Source: a virus. From it: a DNA stretch of 34,678 bases. The stretch spans positions 1 through 34,678 of IMG/VR virus record IMGVR_UViG_3300031707_000090; one strand, 5' to 3'. The position numbers and the translations under genes were made by a program. Shown here in pieces: positions 1-5,761 of this stretch. Under the pieces are notes generated by a model that was not told where the DNA came from, did not search any database, and was given only the letters and a program-made list of their open reading frames with translations. Position 1 is the first letter of the stretch; each line of letters starts with the position of its first letter.

Positions 1-222
1 ATGGAGGCTGGCTGGAAGGGCCGCGCGGACAGCGTCCCGGAGTTCCCGGTGAAACTGTCGATCAACGTCTCCTGGAAGAAGAACCCGCGCATCGACGCCT
101 CGAACGTCCTCAAGGGGATCGAAGATGCCCTGTTCGAGCAGGACCGCTGGATCCTGGACGTCCGCGTGATCATGTTCCCGAAGCAGAAGGAGGAGTCGGC
201 GGTCGTGGAGGTGGGCTGGTGA
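1..222 (+). CDS. RusA-like Holliday junction resolvase, C-terminal part (partial at window edge)
   Basis: The 73 readable residues match the C-terminal half of the RusA family, which are dimeric, metal-dependent endonucleases that resolve Holliday junctions. The visible signature is a basic strand, then PRIDASNVLKGIEDAL, then an EQDRW segment and a final strand. In RusA the corresponding acidic residues (D.DN..K...DAL....DD) bind catalytic metal. The family is usually about 120-140 residues, so the N-terminus probably lies left of the window and the ATG at position 1 is likely internal. The stop overlaps the next gene's GTG (GTGA), indicating co-translation. This is a reading of motifs only; the DD pair is reduced to a single clear Asp, so the assignment is tentative. 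Confidence 0.6.
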   Translation: MEAGWKGRADSVPEFPVKLSINVSWKKNPRIDASNVLKGIEDALFEQDRWILDVRVIMFPKQKEESAVVEVGW

Positions 223-608
223 ACTGCATCGAAGGCTGCATCCAGACGTACCCGAAGGACGCCGCGCAAATAGCGGAGGCCCTGCGGGAAGGGCCGGTCA
301 TGTTCTCCTGGACGGATGGGTCTACCCAATACGACCTCTACATGGTGCCCGTCTCGTCCTTCAAGACCCGGTTCGAGGCGCCCGAGAAGATCCACCGGTG
401 GTTCTCCTACGACCACGTCATCGTCGGCATCGAACGGAAGGGTTGCTTCTTCTTCGATCTCCTGAGCGGGACCCAGGCGTATTCCCCGGAATACGTCGCC
501 GAGAAGCTCGGCCTCGACCCCATGGAGAAGGACAGCGCGGGCGTTGCCCACCTCTTCAACATGATCGTCGAAGCCGGAAAGAAGTTCGGCCGGAACATCG
601 TGATTTAG
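219..608 (+). CDS. Hypothetical protein, 129 aa
   Basis: Not recognised. It starts at a GTG that overlaps the stop of the preceding gene and reads to a TAG, 7 nt before the next ATG. The protein is soluble-looking, with mixed charge, a Phe-rich strand (KGCFFFDLL) near the middle and a C-terminal amphipathic segment; no signal peptide or membrane segment is visible. GC-rich third positions and the tight spacing support it being real. It is one of the genes here that end in TAG, which matters because the window also encodes an amber-decoding tRNA. Confidence 0.7.
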   Translation: MNCIEGCIQTYPKDAAQIAEALREGPVMFSWTDGSTQYDLYMVPVSSFKTRFEAPEKIHRWFSYDHVIVGIERKGCFFFDLLSGTQAYSPEYVAEKLGLDPMEKDSAGVAHLFNMIVEAGKKFGRNIVI

Positions 609-615
609 GAGAAAT

Positions 616-915
616 ATGGCCTGCCTCATCTCGAAGGACGGCAATATGGCCGTCTGCGGCGTCTCCCGCAGGAAGAATTATTACTTCGACAAGGGGTACC
701 GCGGCGTCTGGTCCCAGCCGTCGCTCTGGTACGAACCGGCGCTGGCGAAGAACCTGAAGCGGAAGAAGTTCGCCCGGATCGACCTGTTCATCAAGAAGGC
801 CAGGAAGAAGTTGGGATTCCGGCCCCTGTCCCAGGAAAGATGGTGGAAGACCGTCGCCCTTCCAGAAATCAAGGCGACCATGAAGTACGAACGCCAATGG
901 AGGAAGAAGAAATGA
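616..915 (+). CDS. Hypothetical basic protein, 99 aa
   Basis: Not recognised. The ATG follows a GGAG ribosome-binding sequence that overlaps the TAG of the upstream gene. The protein is strongly basic, with KNLKRKKF and KKARKKLGF in the centre and RQWRKKK at the C-terminus, and has several aromatic residues in the first half. A nucleic-acid-binding role would fit the charge, but nothing specific can be assigned. It ends in TGA overlapping a short 17-codon ATG frame that I did not accept as a gene. Confidence 0.65.
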   Translation: MACLISKDGNMAVCGVSRRKNYYFDKGYRGVWSQPSLWYEPALAKNLKRKKFARIDLFIKKARKKLGFRPLSQERWWKTVALPEIKATMKYERQWRKKK

Positions 916-946
916 TCGGCATACCCTGCATCAGTGAGGCCAAAAG

Positions 947-1549
947 ATGGAAAACCATAAAGTAGAGTTCATCGTGGTCCGCGCCAGCATAAGCGAGCTG
1001 ACCTTCGCCAGGATCGACGCGACCGTCACCCGCGAGGAATTGACCCGGGAGGTCGTATTCCTGAAGGCCCTCCAAGGGGCGCTCACCCAATGGGCGGCCG
1101 GAACCTCGGAGGGCAAGGAGGCCTGGGAGGATTCATCTGAGGACTTCAACGTTGGGGACCTCTCCTACGAGATCGGCGACGAGAGCATGAAGCCCTACCT
1201 GGAGAAGGCTGGCATCGCGTACCTCAACATCGGGGTCGAGTGCCACGTCATCCGCACGTTGGCCTGGTCCTACGACACGGTCCTCATGGACCGGGAAACC
1301 CTCAAAGCCGAAAGGGGGGGGAGTGGTGGTCATAAAACTGAGAAGCAAGCGGTCCGGCCCGCACGTCCACGAGGACGTTTTTGTGGGGCCGGACAAGGAC
1401 CACATGGGCCTGGCCGGGAGGCTCACGTTCAGCGTCGGGGAGTGGCAGCTCTTCGGGGCGGCGCTCAAGCTCGGCGCGTCGAAGACCGGTGGCCAGCTCG
1501 AAGTGGTGTTCGAGGGCGACCGCGAAGTGGTCGAGGGAAAGCCCGATGA
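947..1549 (+). CDS. Hypothetical protein; coding signal convincing only to about 1320
   Basis: Not recognised. The frame opens with ATG at 947 and looks like genuine protein for about 123 codons: an acidic, helix-rich domain with segments such as LTREVVFLKALQGAL and MKPYLEKAGIAYLNIGVE. After a run of eight G residues (1314-1321) the frame stays open to 1549, but the translation becomes Arg/Gly/Pro-rich and overlaps the better-supported gene at 1323 in another frame. One extra G would end the protein at a TAA at about 1331-1333, in the usual overlapping layout. One G fewer would fuse it to the next gene. The true C-terminus is therefore uncertain. Confidence 0.6.
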   Translation: MENHKVEFIVVRASISELTFARIDATVTREELTREVVFLKALQGALTQWAAGTSEGKEAWEDSSEDFNVGDLSYEIGDESMKPYLEKAGIAYLNIGVECHVIRTLAWSYDTVLMDRETLKAERGGSGGHKTEKQAVRPARPRGRFCGAGQGPHGPGREAHVQRRGVAALRGGAQARRVEDRWPARSGVRGRPRSGRGKAR

Positions 1550-1556
1550 AGGTTAA
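1323..1556 (+). CDS. Hypothetical protein, 77 aa
   Basis: Not recognised. It starts at GTG immediately after the GGGGGGGGA run, which can serve as a Shine-Dalgarno sequence, and ends TAA at 1556, overlapping the next ATG at 1546. The composition alternates hydrophobic and charged residues with predicted beta strands (HEDVFVGPDKDHMGLAG, GQLEVVFEGDREVVEG). Codon use fits the neighbours, unlike the competing frame over the same bases. It may be the continuation of the 947 gene if the G-run contains an indel. Confidence 0.6.
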   Translation: MVVIKLRSKRSGPHVHEDVFVGPDKDHMGLAGRLTFSVGEWQLFGAALKLGASKTGGQLEVVFEGDREVVEGKPDEG

Positions 1557-1758
1557 GTTCCTGATGATCGCGGAGATCGAAGTCGGGGACACCGCAAACC
1601 CAACCGAAGGCGCCCAGGCCAAGCTGGACGCCTTCCGCGAGTCGGTCGCGCCCAGCCAGAACTACGGGATCACGCTCTACCGCGTCCGCGCCGGAGACCC
1701 GGAGCTCGACAACGATCCGGACATCCTGCGGGACGGGACCGCCGTCAAGGATAGGTGA
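1546..1758 (+). CDS. Hypothetical protein, 70 aa
   Basis: Not recognised. I chose the ATG at 1546 because GAGGGAAAG precedes it at good spacing and because upstream residues in the same open frame are the shadow of the previous gene. The first residues (MKVKFLMIAEIEVGD) form a beta strand, followed by a short helix and a second strand (YGITLYRVRAGD), and the C-terminus is acidic. It overlaps the upstream gene by 11 nt and is followed after 1 nt by the next ATG, so it belongs to the same plus-strand operon. Confidence 0.65.
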   Translation: MKVKFLMIAEIEVGDTANPTEGAQAKLDAFRESVAPSQNYGITLYRVRAGDPELDNDPDILRDGTAVKDR

Positions 1759-1759
1759 G

Positions 1760-2092
1760 ATGGCCCAGACCCACGAGAACACCAACTGCCTGGCCGGCCT
1801 GAAGTGCCCGAAGTGCGGAAGCTTAGGGCCGCTCTGGATCCAGTGCAGCGTCGCGGTGGTCGTCCACGACGACGGGACCGACGAGGAATGCGCCCACGAG
1901 TGGGACGACAAGAGCGCCTGCTCCTGTAGGGACTGCAAACTCAACGGGAAGATCAAGGACTTCCGGGTCGAAGGTGCCGGGAAGTTCTGCCACGACCCAA
2001 GGCACGAGAAACCTTGCCCGCTTCCCTGCGAGGCGTGCAAGGAGGAGTGCGATCCGGAACTCTGGAAGACCGTGAAAGGAGAACAGAGATGA
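1760..2092 (+). CDS. Cys-rich, probably zinc-binding protein, 110 aa
   Basis: Function not recognised. The protein has an unusually high number of Cys residues, arranged as an N-terminal CPKCGSLGPLWIQC, a central CSCRDC and a C-terminal cluster CPLPCEACKEEC, plus several His residues (HEN, HDD, AHEW, CHDPRHEK). This pattern suggests two or more zinc sites. It is one of several small zinc-finger-like proteins in this cassette; in phages such proteins often bind nucleic acid or host enzymes, but the role here is inference. The stop overlaps the ATG of the next gene (ATGA). Confidence 0.7.
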   Translation: MAQTHENTNCLAGLKCPKCGSLGPLWIQCSVAVVVHDDGTDEECAHEWDDKSACSCRDCKLNGKIKDFRVEGAGKFCHDPRHEKPCPLPCEACKEECDPELWKTVKGEQR

Positions 2093-2337
2093 AGTGCGAC
2101 ATCTGCGGAATCAACCCCGCGACCATCAAGAACTACGTGGAGATCGGCGACACCATCCACAAGATGCCGGCCTGCGGCCCCTGCATGAGCCTGAACGGGA
2201 AGTCGGTGAACACGCTCATGAACTCCCGCCAGGACAGAAGGCTGCGGCTTCTCAAGAGGTGGTGGAGTCCCGACACCCGGGGCACGCTCCTGCCGAAGGC
2301 CTATCCTGCCGTGGAGTGGACCAAGGTCAGAATCTGA
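2089..2337 (+). CDS. Small zinc-finger protein, 82 aa
   Basis: The ATG at 2089 overlaps the upstream TGA and follows AAAGGAG. The N-terminal half carries CDICG (residues 3-7) and, about 25 residues later, CGPC, together a plausible four-Cys zinc ribbon enclosing a beta hairpin (NYVEIGDTIHKMP). The C-terminal half is basic (RQDRRLRLLKRWW), suited to nucleic acid contact. The length is typical of small phage regulatory proteins, but no named family was recognised. It ends in TGATG with the next gene. Confidence 0.65.
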   Translation: MKCDICGINPATIKNYVEIGDTIHKMPACGPCMSLNGKSVNTLMNSRQDRRLRLLKRWWSPDTRGTLLPKAYPAVEWTKVRI

Positions 2338-2738
2338 TGAGAATCCCGCTCAACGACGACCAGCTCAAGACCGTCAAGCTGGCCCTCAGCACCCTGGCCA
2401 CAGAGGACATCTCCAGGGAGAAGCCCGTGGCGGAAATTATGGAGCGCATCGAAAACTGCGAAAAAGAATTCAAGGACAAGGGTCTTCGGCAGTACGCGAA
2501 GGCCGCCCAGAAACGTCAGCGAGACGGCGAGATCGAGATCGACGACGACGCCGTCGTCTCCAAGGGAGAGGACGCGGGCGCTTACGTCGGGGCCTGGCTC
2601 TGGGTCGGAGACGACGAGCTGGAAGAGAAGGAGGACGAGGAAGCCTGTCGGGAATGCGGCAAGAAGTACGCAACCTGCGGAGACGGGTACGACGGGATGT
2701 GTCCGGACTGCGCGGACAAGGCGGAGGACAAGAAATGA
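2337..2738 (+). CDS. Acidic protein with C-terminal zinc ribbon, 133 aa
   Basis: The start overlaps the preceding stop (TGATG). The first about 60 residues are helical and charged (PVAEIMERIENCEKEFKDK). A strongly acidic stretch (EIEIDDDAVV, then DDELEEKEDEE) leads to a C-terminal ribbon with CRECGKKYATC and CPDC spacing, a likely zinc site. No enzyme motif is visible. A role as a small zinc-dependent regulator or adaptor is only inference. The gene ends in an ATGA overlap with the next gene. Confidence 0.65.
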   Translation: MRIPLNDDQLKTVKLALSTLATEDISREKPVAEIMERIENCEKEFKDKGLRQYAKAAQKRQRDGEIEIDDDAVVSKGEDAGAYVGAWLWVGDDELEEKEDEEACRECGKKYATCGDGYDGMCPDCADKAEDKK

Positions 2739-3223
2739 TCGCCATCCCCTGCGTGATCTACATCGACGGAATCCACAAGCCGGAGGACGCCTGCGCCCTC
2801 CGCAGGATGCTCGACCGGAATCCCGTCATGGTCAATGGGCCCGCCCTGAAGGGCGAGCTCCTGCCCGACATGGGCCGGGAACCCTACCCCGTCGGGAACT
2901 ACGAGACGGTTCCGGGCCCCAAATGCTACAACGTGAGGGTCCACCTGAACCACTACGACCCCAAGGAGGTGGAGCCGGACGACGCCAAGCCGGGAGAGTA
3001 CCCGACGTCGGTGTACGCCACCAACTCGTTCGAGGCCCAGGAACTCGCGCTCGACCGATTCCACGAGACCCACGCCATCGGGAACCTCGACAACGCGGAG
3101 GTGACCACAGGCGTCATCTGGCCCGAGGACTGCCAGCACAACTGGCAGATCTTCGAGAATCAGGCCGTGGAGAAATGCACGGTCTGCATGAAATGCGGAA
3201 GCATCAAACCGGAGGAGAAATGA
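2735..3223 (+). CDS. Hypothetical protein with Cys pairs, 162 aa
   Basis: Not recognised. The ATGA start overlap places it in the same operon. The N-terminus is hydrophobic (MIAIPCVIYIDGI) but short and followed by charged residues, so it looks like a buried strand rather than a signal. The C-terminus holds CQHNW and later KCTVCMKCGS, a likely zinc-binding knuckle. The middle section (YPTSVYATNSFEAQELALDRF) resembles a mixed alpha/beta domain. The stop overlaps the following ATG. Confidence 0.65.
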   Translation: MIAIPCVIYIDGIHKPEDACALRRMLDRNPVMVNGPALKGELLPDMGREPYPVGNYETVPGPKCYNVRVHLNHYDPKEVEPDDAKPGEYPTSVYATNSFEAQELALDRFHETHAIGNLDNAEVTTGVIWPEDCQHNWQIFENQAVEKCTVCMKCGSIKPEEK

Positions 3224-3558
3224 AGCTGATCGACACGGTCAAGGCCACGATCAAGCAAGACACTCCGACCGAGGAGGTCGAAGAGGCCGCCCGGTGGCTG
3301 TGGGACGAGTTCCGGTTCCGGAAGGGCCGCCAGGACCAGATGGCGGCGATGGAGTTTAGGCCCGGTCAGAAGGTGGAGTTCACTGGGAAGAGCTCCAGGA
3401 AACTGCCCCACGGAGCGATCGGGGTGGTCGAGAAGGTCAACACGAAGAGCATCTCCGTGAGCTTCGGGAGATACTTGATGTGGAAGGTCAACGCCACCTT
3501 CCTCAAGCCGGCCGCGAAGGACGCGAAGGTTATCCCGTTCCTGGCGAAGGAGGCGTGA
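3220..3558 (+). CDS. Hypothetical protein with KOW/SH3-like barrel, 112 aa
   Basis: An N-terminal helical segment (about residues 1-45, with EEVEEAARWLWDEFRFRKG) is followed by a stretch resembling a small SH3/KOW-type barrel. The sequence F-R-P-G-Q-K-V-E-F, a basic turn, then GAIGVVEKVN and SISVSF resembles the pattern in which a Gly-X-V-V strand follows a G-x-K-V strand. Such barrels often bind RNA or ribosomal and transcription proteins. I see the pattern but cannot assign a family. It is coupled to both neighbours by overlap or very short spacing. Confidence 0.6.
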   Translation: MKLIDTVKATIKQDTPTEEVEEAARWLWDEFRFRKGRQDQMAAMEFRPGQKVEFTGKSSRKLPHGAIGVVEKVNTKSISVSFGRYLMWKVNATFLKPAAKDAKVIPFLAKEA

Positions 3559-3560
3559 AG

Positions 3561-3785
3561 GTGAAGAAGAAAACTCTAACCAACGGCGACGTGGCCACGG
3601 CTGTCGAATACAGCCTCCTGATGGGAATGACCGAAAAGAAGCACAAGGCGGCCCTCAAGAAGCTCCATATTTCGGAGAGGCAGCTCTGGGAGGCCACGGG
3701 GTGCCTCTTGATGTTCTGCGCCAAGAAAGGGAGACGCGGGCTCTCGGAGTTCAGCGCTCCGGTGGTCACGCTTCGACCCAAGTGA
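3561..3785 (+). CDS. Small basic protein, 74 aa
   Basis: Not recognised. GTG codons at 3555 and 3561 are both possible starts. I prefer 3561 because the AGGAGG ending at 3553 then has a normal 7-nt spacing. The protein has a helix-turn-helix-like middle (MTEKKHKAALKKLHISERQLWEA) and a basic end. A DNA-binding role would fit but is only suggestive. It is the last gene of the tightly packed run; the next 320 nt contain RNA structure rather than protein. Confidence 0.6.
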   Translation: MKKKTLTNGDVATAVEYSLLMGMTEKKHKAALKKLHISERQLWEATGCLLMFCAKKGRRGLSEFSAPVVTLRPK

Positions 3786-3792
3786 AGATCGT

Positions 3793-3875
3793 GGGGCGCC
3801 CGGAAGGCGGCATACGGCCGGGGATTCGTTTACAACGATAATCACCCGCCCAATAACCCGCCGGAAGGGCGCCCC
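3793..3875 (+). ncRNA. Candidate structured RNA: long hairpin with a symmetric GGAA/GGAA internal loop
   Basis: Bases 3793-3801 pair perfectly with 3867-3875 (nine GC pairs). A symmetric internal loop GGAA (3802-3805) opposite GGAA (3863-3866) follows, then GGCGG/CCGCC (3806-3810 with 3858-3862), then an inner hairpin of about 12 pairs between 3819-3830 and 3834-3848. There is no U-run after it, so it is not a simple terminator. It sits between the end of a coding run and a tRNA/Pth2 cluster. It is not a normal tRNA cloverleaf. Function unknown. Confidence 0.45.
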
Positions 3876-3897
3876 GCCCATTATCCCGAGACACGTG

Positions 3898-3986
3898 GAC
3901 CTCGGACGAAGGGGCGGTTCGACTCCGCATCGTTGGCCGAGGCCCGGTGGGACGGGAGCTGGGTTCGACTCCCAGGCAGTGGCTCC
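3898..3986 (+). other. Two T-loop-capped hairpins, tRNA-like remnants or RNA elements
   Basis: Two hairpins carry the canonical tRNA T-loop TTCGACT. The first (loop 3918-3924) has a GCGG/CCGC stem, extended by ACGA/TCGT and then CCTCGG/CCGAGG. The second (loop 3964-3970) has a perfect CTGGG/CCCAG stem. I searched upstream for matching 5' acceptor strands and D-arms at normal distances and did not find complete cloverleafs. They may be degenerate tRNAs or parts of a larger RNA that also includes the 3793-3875 hairpin. Confidence 0.35.
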
Positions 3987-4057
3987 GGTGAGCCGAATGG
4001 CCCGGCTGGCCCGGCCGTTAACGCCGCGGCGGAATCTGCGGCAGGGGCATATTTTCC

Positions 4058-4086
4058 TTGAAGACCGGAAGATCGCGGGGTACACT
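4058..4086 (+). promoter_or_regulatory. Sigma70-like promoter for the Pth2/tRNA island
   Basis: TTGAAG (4058-4063) and TACACT (4081-4086) are separated by exactly 17 nt. The predicted start at about 4093 lies just before the GGAGG (4097-4101) that serves the ATG at 4107. It follows the structured non-coding stretch and would drive the Pth2-like gene, the tRNA at 4494 and the gene at 4594. Confidence 0.5.
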
Positions 4087-4106
4087 TCAGGCATACGGAG
4101 GCTCGA

Positions 4107-4436
4107 ATGACATAGGAAGCACGGCACTTCTTCACGGTGGTCCGCACGGACCTTTCCGTGGCACAACAGCTCGTCCAGTCCATCCACGCGGCCCACGAGG
4201 CCGGCATCCGCTTCGGAGATCCCAACAACGTCGCCTCGGTCGTCGTCTGCCGCGTCTCCAGCGAGGAAGAGCTTCTCAAGACGAAAGAGCGGCTCGACTC
4301 CAGGGAGATCCGGAGCTACCTCTTCCACGAACCGGACATCGGAGGCCAGGCGACCGCTCTGGCCACAGAGCCCGTCTCGGGATCCAAAAGAAAGGTCCTG
4401 TCCAAGTATCCGCTCTGGGAACTTCAGGAGGCGTGA
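4107..4436 (+). CDS. Pth2-like peptidyl-tRNA hydrolase with in-frame TAG at codon 3
   Basis: The protein resembles the Pth2 (archaeal/eukaryotic-type) peptidyl-tRNA hydrolase family, which frees tRNA from prematurely released peptidyl-tRNA. Visible features are an N-terminal strand leading to VVRTDLS, a helix AQQLVQSIHAAHEAG (compare the Pth2 helix containing AAQ.aHA), central strands, and a C-terminal EPDIGGQATALAT. The ATG at 4107 has GGAGG five nt upstream, but its third codon is TAG. The only in-frame alternative, GTG 4137, has no ribosome-binding site and would remove the first beta strand. An amber-decoding tRNA lies about 500 bp downstream, so suppression at codon 3 is plausible. The length (109 codons including the TAG) fits the family. 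The function is by motif; the start is inference. Confidence 0.65.
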
Positions 4437-4493
4437 CATGAGAGACACGTAGAGCCGCGGGCCCCCGTAGGCCATCGGCGCTTCTTCCTTTCC

Positions 4494-4576
4494 GGGGAGG
4501 TAGTGTAACGTCAGCACGGCGGCCAGCCTCGTTGGGGGAGCCGCGGGAGGTGGTTCAACTCCATCCCTCCCCGCCA
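4494..4576 (+). tRNA. tRNA-like gene with encoded CCA and an enlarged anticodon loop
   Basis: Seven perfect acceptor pairs (GGGGAGG 4494-4500 with CCTCCCC 4566-4572) are followed by G and CCA (4574-4576). The T-arm is good (GGTGG, TTCAACT, CCATC). The D-arm is short (GTGT, 7-nt loop, GCAC). A perfect five-pair anticodon stem (4519-4523 with 4540-4544) at the expected place encloses a 16-nt loop instead of 7. An alternative stem, 4526-4530 with 4538-4542, has one mismatch and would present UGG (Pro), but leaves eight extra bases after the D-arm. The anticodon is therefore not assigned. Confidence 0.6.
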
Positions 4577-4593
4577 TTTACAAGGAGAACACG

Positions 4594-4920
4594 GTGGACA
4601 TAAAGACGGCGATCAGGGCCCTGCGAGACCGCGTCAAGAATCTGGCCTCACGGCAGAGGCCGCTCAAGCTGGCACGGAAGACGACCCTTCCGGTACTCGA
4701 TCGCGCGCTCGCGCTCAAGCGGGCCGGGATGGATCCGGCCGCGGAATTCTGGAAGGTCGCGTGGGAGGTGATCGAGAGGCGCGCCCAGATCACGGCGTGC
4801 CTCAACCTCATGCACGAGCTCAAGGGCTCGGAGCACCGCCACAACCCCGGGGAGAAGTGGGTTTACGACAAGTACGACAAGAAGCTCCGGGCGGAATTCC
4901 TCGCCGAGGTCAAAGCCTGA
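4594..4920 (+). CDS. Hypothetical basic helical protein, 108 aa
   Basis: Not recognised. The GTG start at 4594 follows AAGGAG at ideal spacing, 17 nt after the tRNA CCA. The protein is mostly helical and basic (ALRDRVKNLASRQRPLKLARK at the N-terminus), with a conserved-looking WKVAWEVIERRAQ helix and a C-terminal WVYDKYDKKLRAEFLAEVKA. Being flanked by two tRNA genes suggests co-transcription and processing, and perhaps a role around RNA, but no motif proves this. The stop is TGA, 8 nt before the suppressor-type tRNA. Confidence 0.65.
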   Translation: MDIKTAIRALRDRVKNLASRQRPLKLARKTTLPVLDRALALKRAGMDPAAEFWKVAWEVIERRAQITACLNLMHELKGSEHRHNPGEKWVYDKYDKKLRAEFLAEVKA

Positions 4921-4928
4921 AATCTGAC

Positions 4929-5002
4929 GCTCCCGTCGCCCATATTGGCTTGGGCAGCTCTCCCTAAAAGAGCGTATGTGGGTCCGATTCCCACCGGGAG
5001 CG
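4929..5002 (+). tRNA. tRNA with anticodon CUA (amber suppressor type)
   Basis: A complete cloverleaf is readable: acceptor GCTCCCG/CGGGAGC, D-arm GCCC with a 10-nt loop and GGGC, anticodon stem GCTCT/AGAGC around the loop CCCTAAA (4962-4968), a 4-nt variable loop, and T-arm GTGGG, TCCGATT, CCCAC. The discriminator is G and CCA is not encoded (CCT follows). Positions 34-36 are CTA, so it would read UAG. Position 33 is C instead of the nearly invariant U, and T-loop position 55 is C instead of U; both are unusual and may affect efficiency. The charging amino acid cannot be told. Confidence 0.8.
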
Positions 5003-5028
5003 CCTAGTCTCGTGGACCCCCCCCTTTT

Positions 5029-5057
5029 TTGCCTTCGCACCAAGGTTCTGCTATACT
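5029..5057 (+). promoter_or_regulatory. Sigma70-like promoter giving a probable leaderless mRNA
   Basis: TTGCCT (5029-5034) and TATACT (5052-5057) are separated by exactly 17 nt. The first base of the GTG start of the next gene (5064) is 7 nt after the -10 element, where transcription would begin, so the mRNA would have essentially no leader. A T-run (5025-5030) overlaps the -35 box. Confidence 0.55.
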
Positions 5058-5063
5058 TTTATC

Positions 5064-5498
5064 GTGCCCATCAGCGAGGACCGAATCAAGAGGCGCCTGG
5101 CCATCCGGGAACAGCAGGCCGCGGACAAGGACTTCCTCGCCGTGAAGCTCCGGGAGAAGATCAAGGCCGGCTACATCCCCCAGACCAGAGAGGAATTGGC
5201 TGGAGTTCTGCGGATCGTGTCCGAGCACGCCAAGCACGTCGGATACGCCGAAGAGTGCAAAGAGATCCTAGAGAAGCTGTCGGAGGGACAACCCATGATG
5301 GAGAAGTACGGCGTCGAGTGTAAGGGTGACCACGGGATCACGAAGCCGCATATGGAAAAGAAGGCAAGCGGCGAGGTCGTCTGCCGCCACTGCGGGGCCC
5401 GGTTCGCCGACGTCCAGGTGAAGGACGGGATGTCCGTGGAGGACAAGAAGGCCCAGGCCGCCCCGAAGGACACGATCGAGAAGATGCTCGGAATCTAG
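5064..5498 (+). CDS. Hypothetical protein with C-terminal zinc-binding motif, 144 aa
   Basis: Not recognised. It starts at GTG 5064, placed at or next to the predicted transcription start; there is no Shine-Dalgarno sequence, consistent with leaderless initiation. The first about 75 residues are helical and charged (RIKRRLAIREQQAADKDF, GYAEECKEILEKLSEG). A later segment has C-x-G-D-H, a His, and then CRHCGARF, a plausible Cys/His zinc site. It ends in TAG, which also carries the GGAGG used by the next gene. Confidence 0.7.
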   Translation: MPISEDRIKRRLAIREQQAADKDFLAVKLREKIKAGYIPQTREELAGVLRIVSEHAKHVGYAEECKEILEKLSEGQPMMEKYGVECKGDHGITKPHMEKKASGEVVCRHCGARFADVQVKDGMSVEDKKAQAAPKDTIEKMLGI

Positions 5499-5506
5499 GA
5501 GGCACC

Positions 5507-5761
5507 ATGGCCGCCGAATCCCTGGAGAACCTCGTCGCCGCCTTCATGGCCAAGGCTGGCGCCATCGACAACCCCCAGGACCTGCTCAAGGGGTTCGTCG
5601 CCTTCCTCAAGGAACGAGGGCAGTTCCTCGAGCCCGGAGACATGGCGAAGCAGTTCGTCGAGACGCGGACCGTCCTCGACAAGAACAAGGTCCAGATCGC
5701 GATCTCGAAATGCCTGGTCTGCGGGGCGGAAACCTACGAGGTGGCCAAGACGGAAGCCTAG
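5507..5761 (+). CDS. Hypothetical protein, 84 aa
   Basis: Not recognised. The ATG follows TAGGAGGCACC, a strong ribosome-binding site. The protein is largely helical (ESLENLVAAFMAKAGAI, DLLKGFVAFLKERGQF), with a C-terminal CLVCGAE that could be half of a zinc site. It ends in a TAG that shares the palindrome CTAG with the stop of the convergent minus-strand gene, so the two genes finish on overlapping amber codons. Confidence 0.65.
   Translation: MAAESLENLVAAFMAKAGAIDNPQDLLKGFVAFLKERGQFLEPGDMAKQFVETRTVLDKNKVQIAISKCLVCGAETYEVAKTEA

Noticed and set aside
912-965. A 17-codon ATG frame overlapping the stop of the 616 gene and ending in TAG.
   Set aside because: Too short, no independent support, and read-through only adds eight residues before TAA.
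3793-3880. The GC inverted repeat as a tRNA acceptor stem.
   Set aside because: No T-arm precedes the 3' strand and no D-arm or anticodon arm follows the 5' strand at tRNA distances.
4438-4593. An ATG at 4438 opens a frame with three TAG and no other stops that runs into the 4594 gene, so read-through could extend that protein.
   Set aside because: The stretch contains the tRNA-like gene 4494-4576, and the 4594 GTG has its own ideal ribosome-binding site; the open frame is probably chance.
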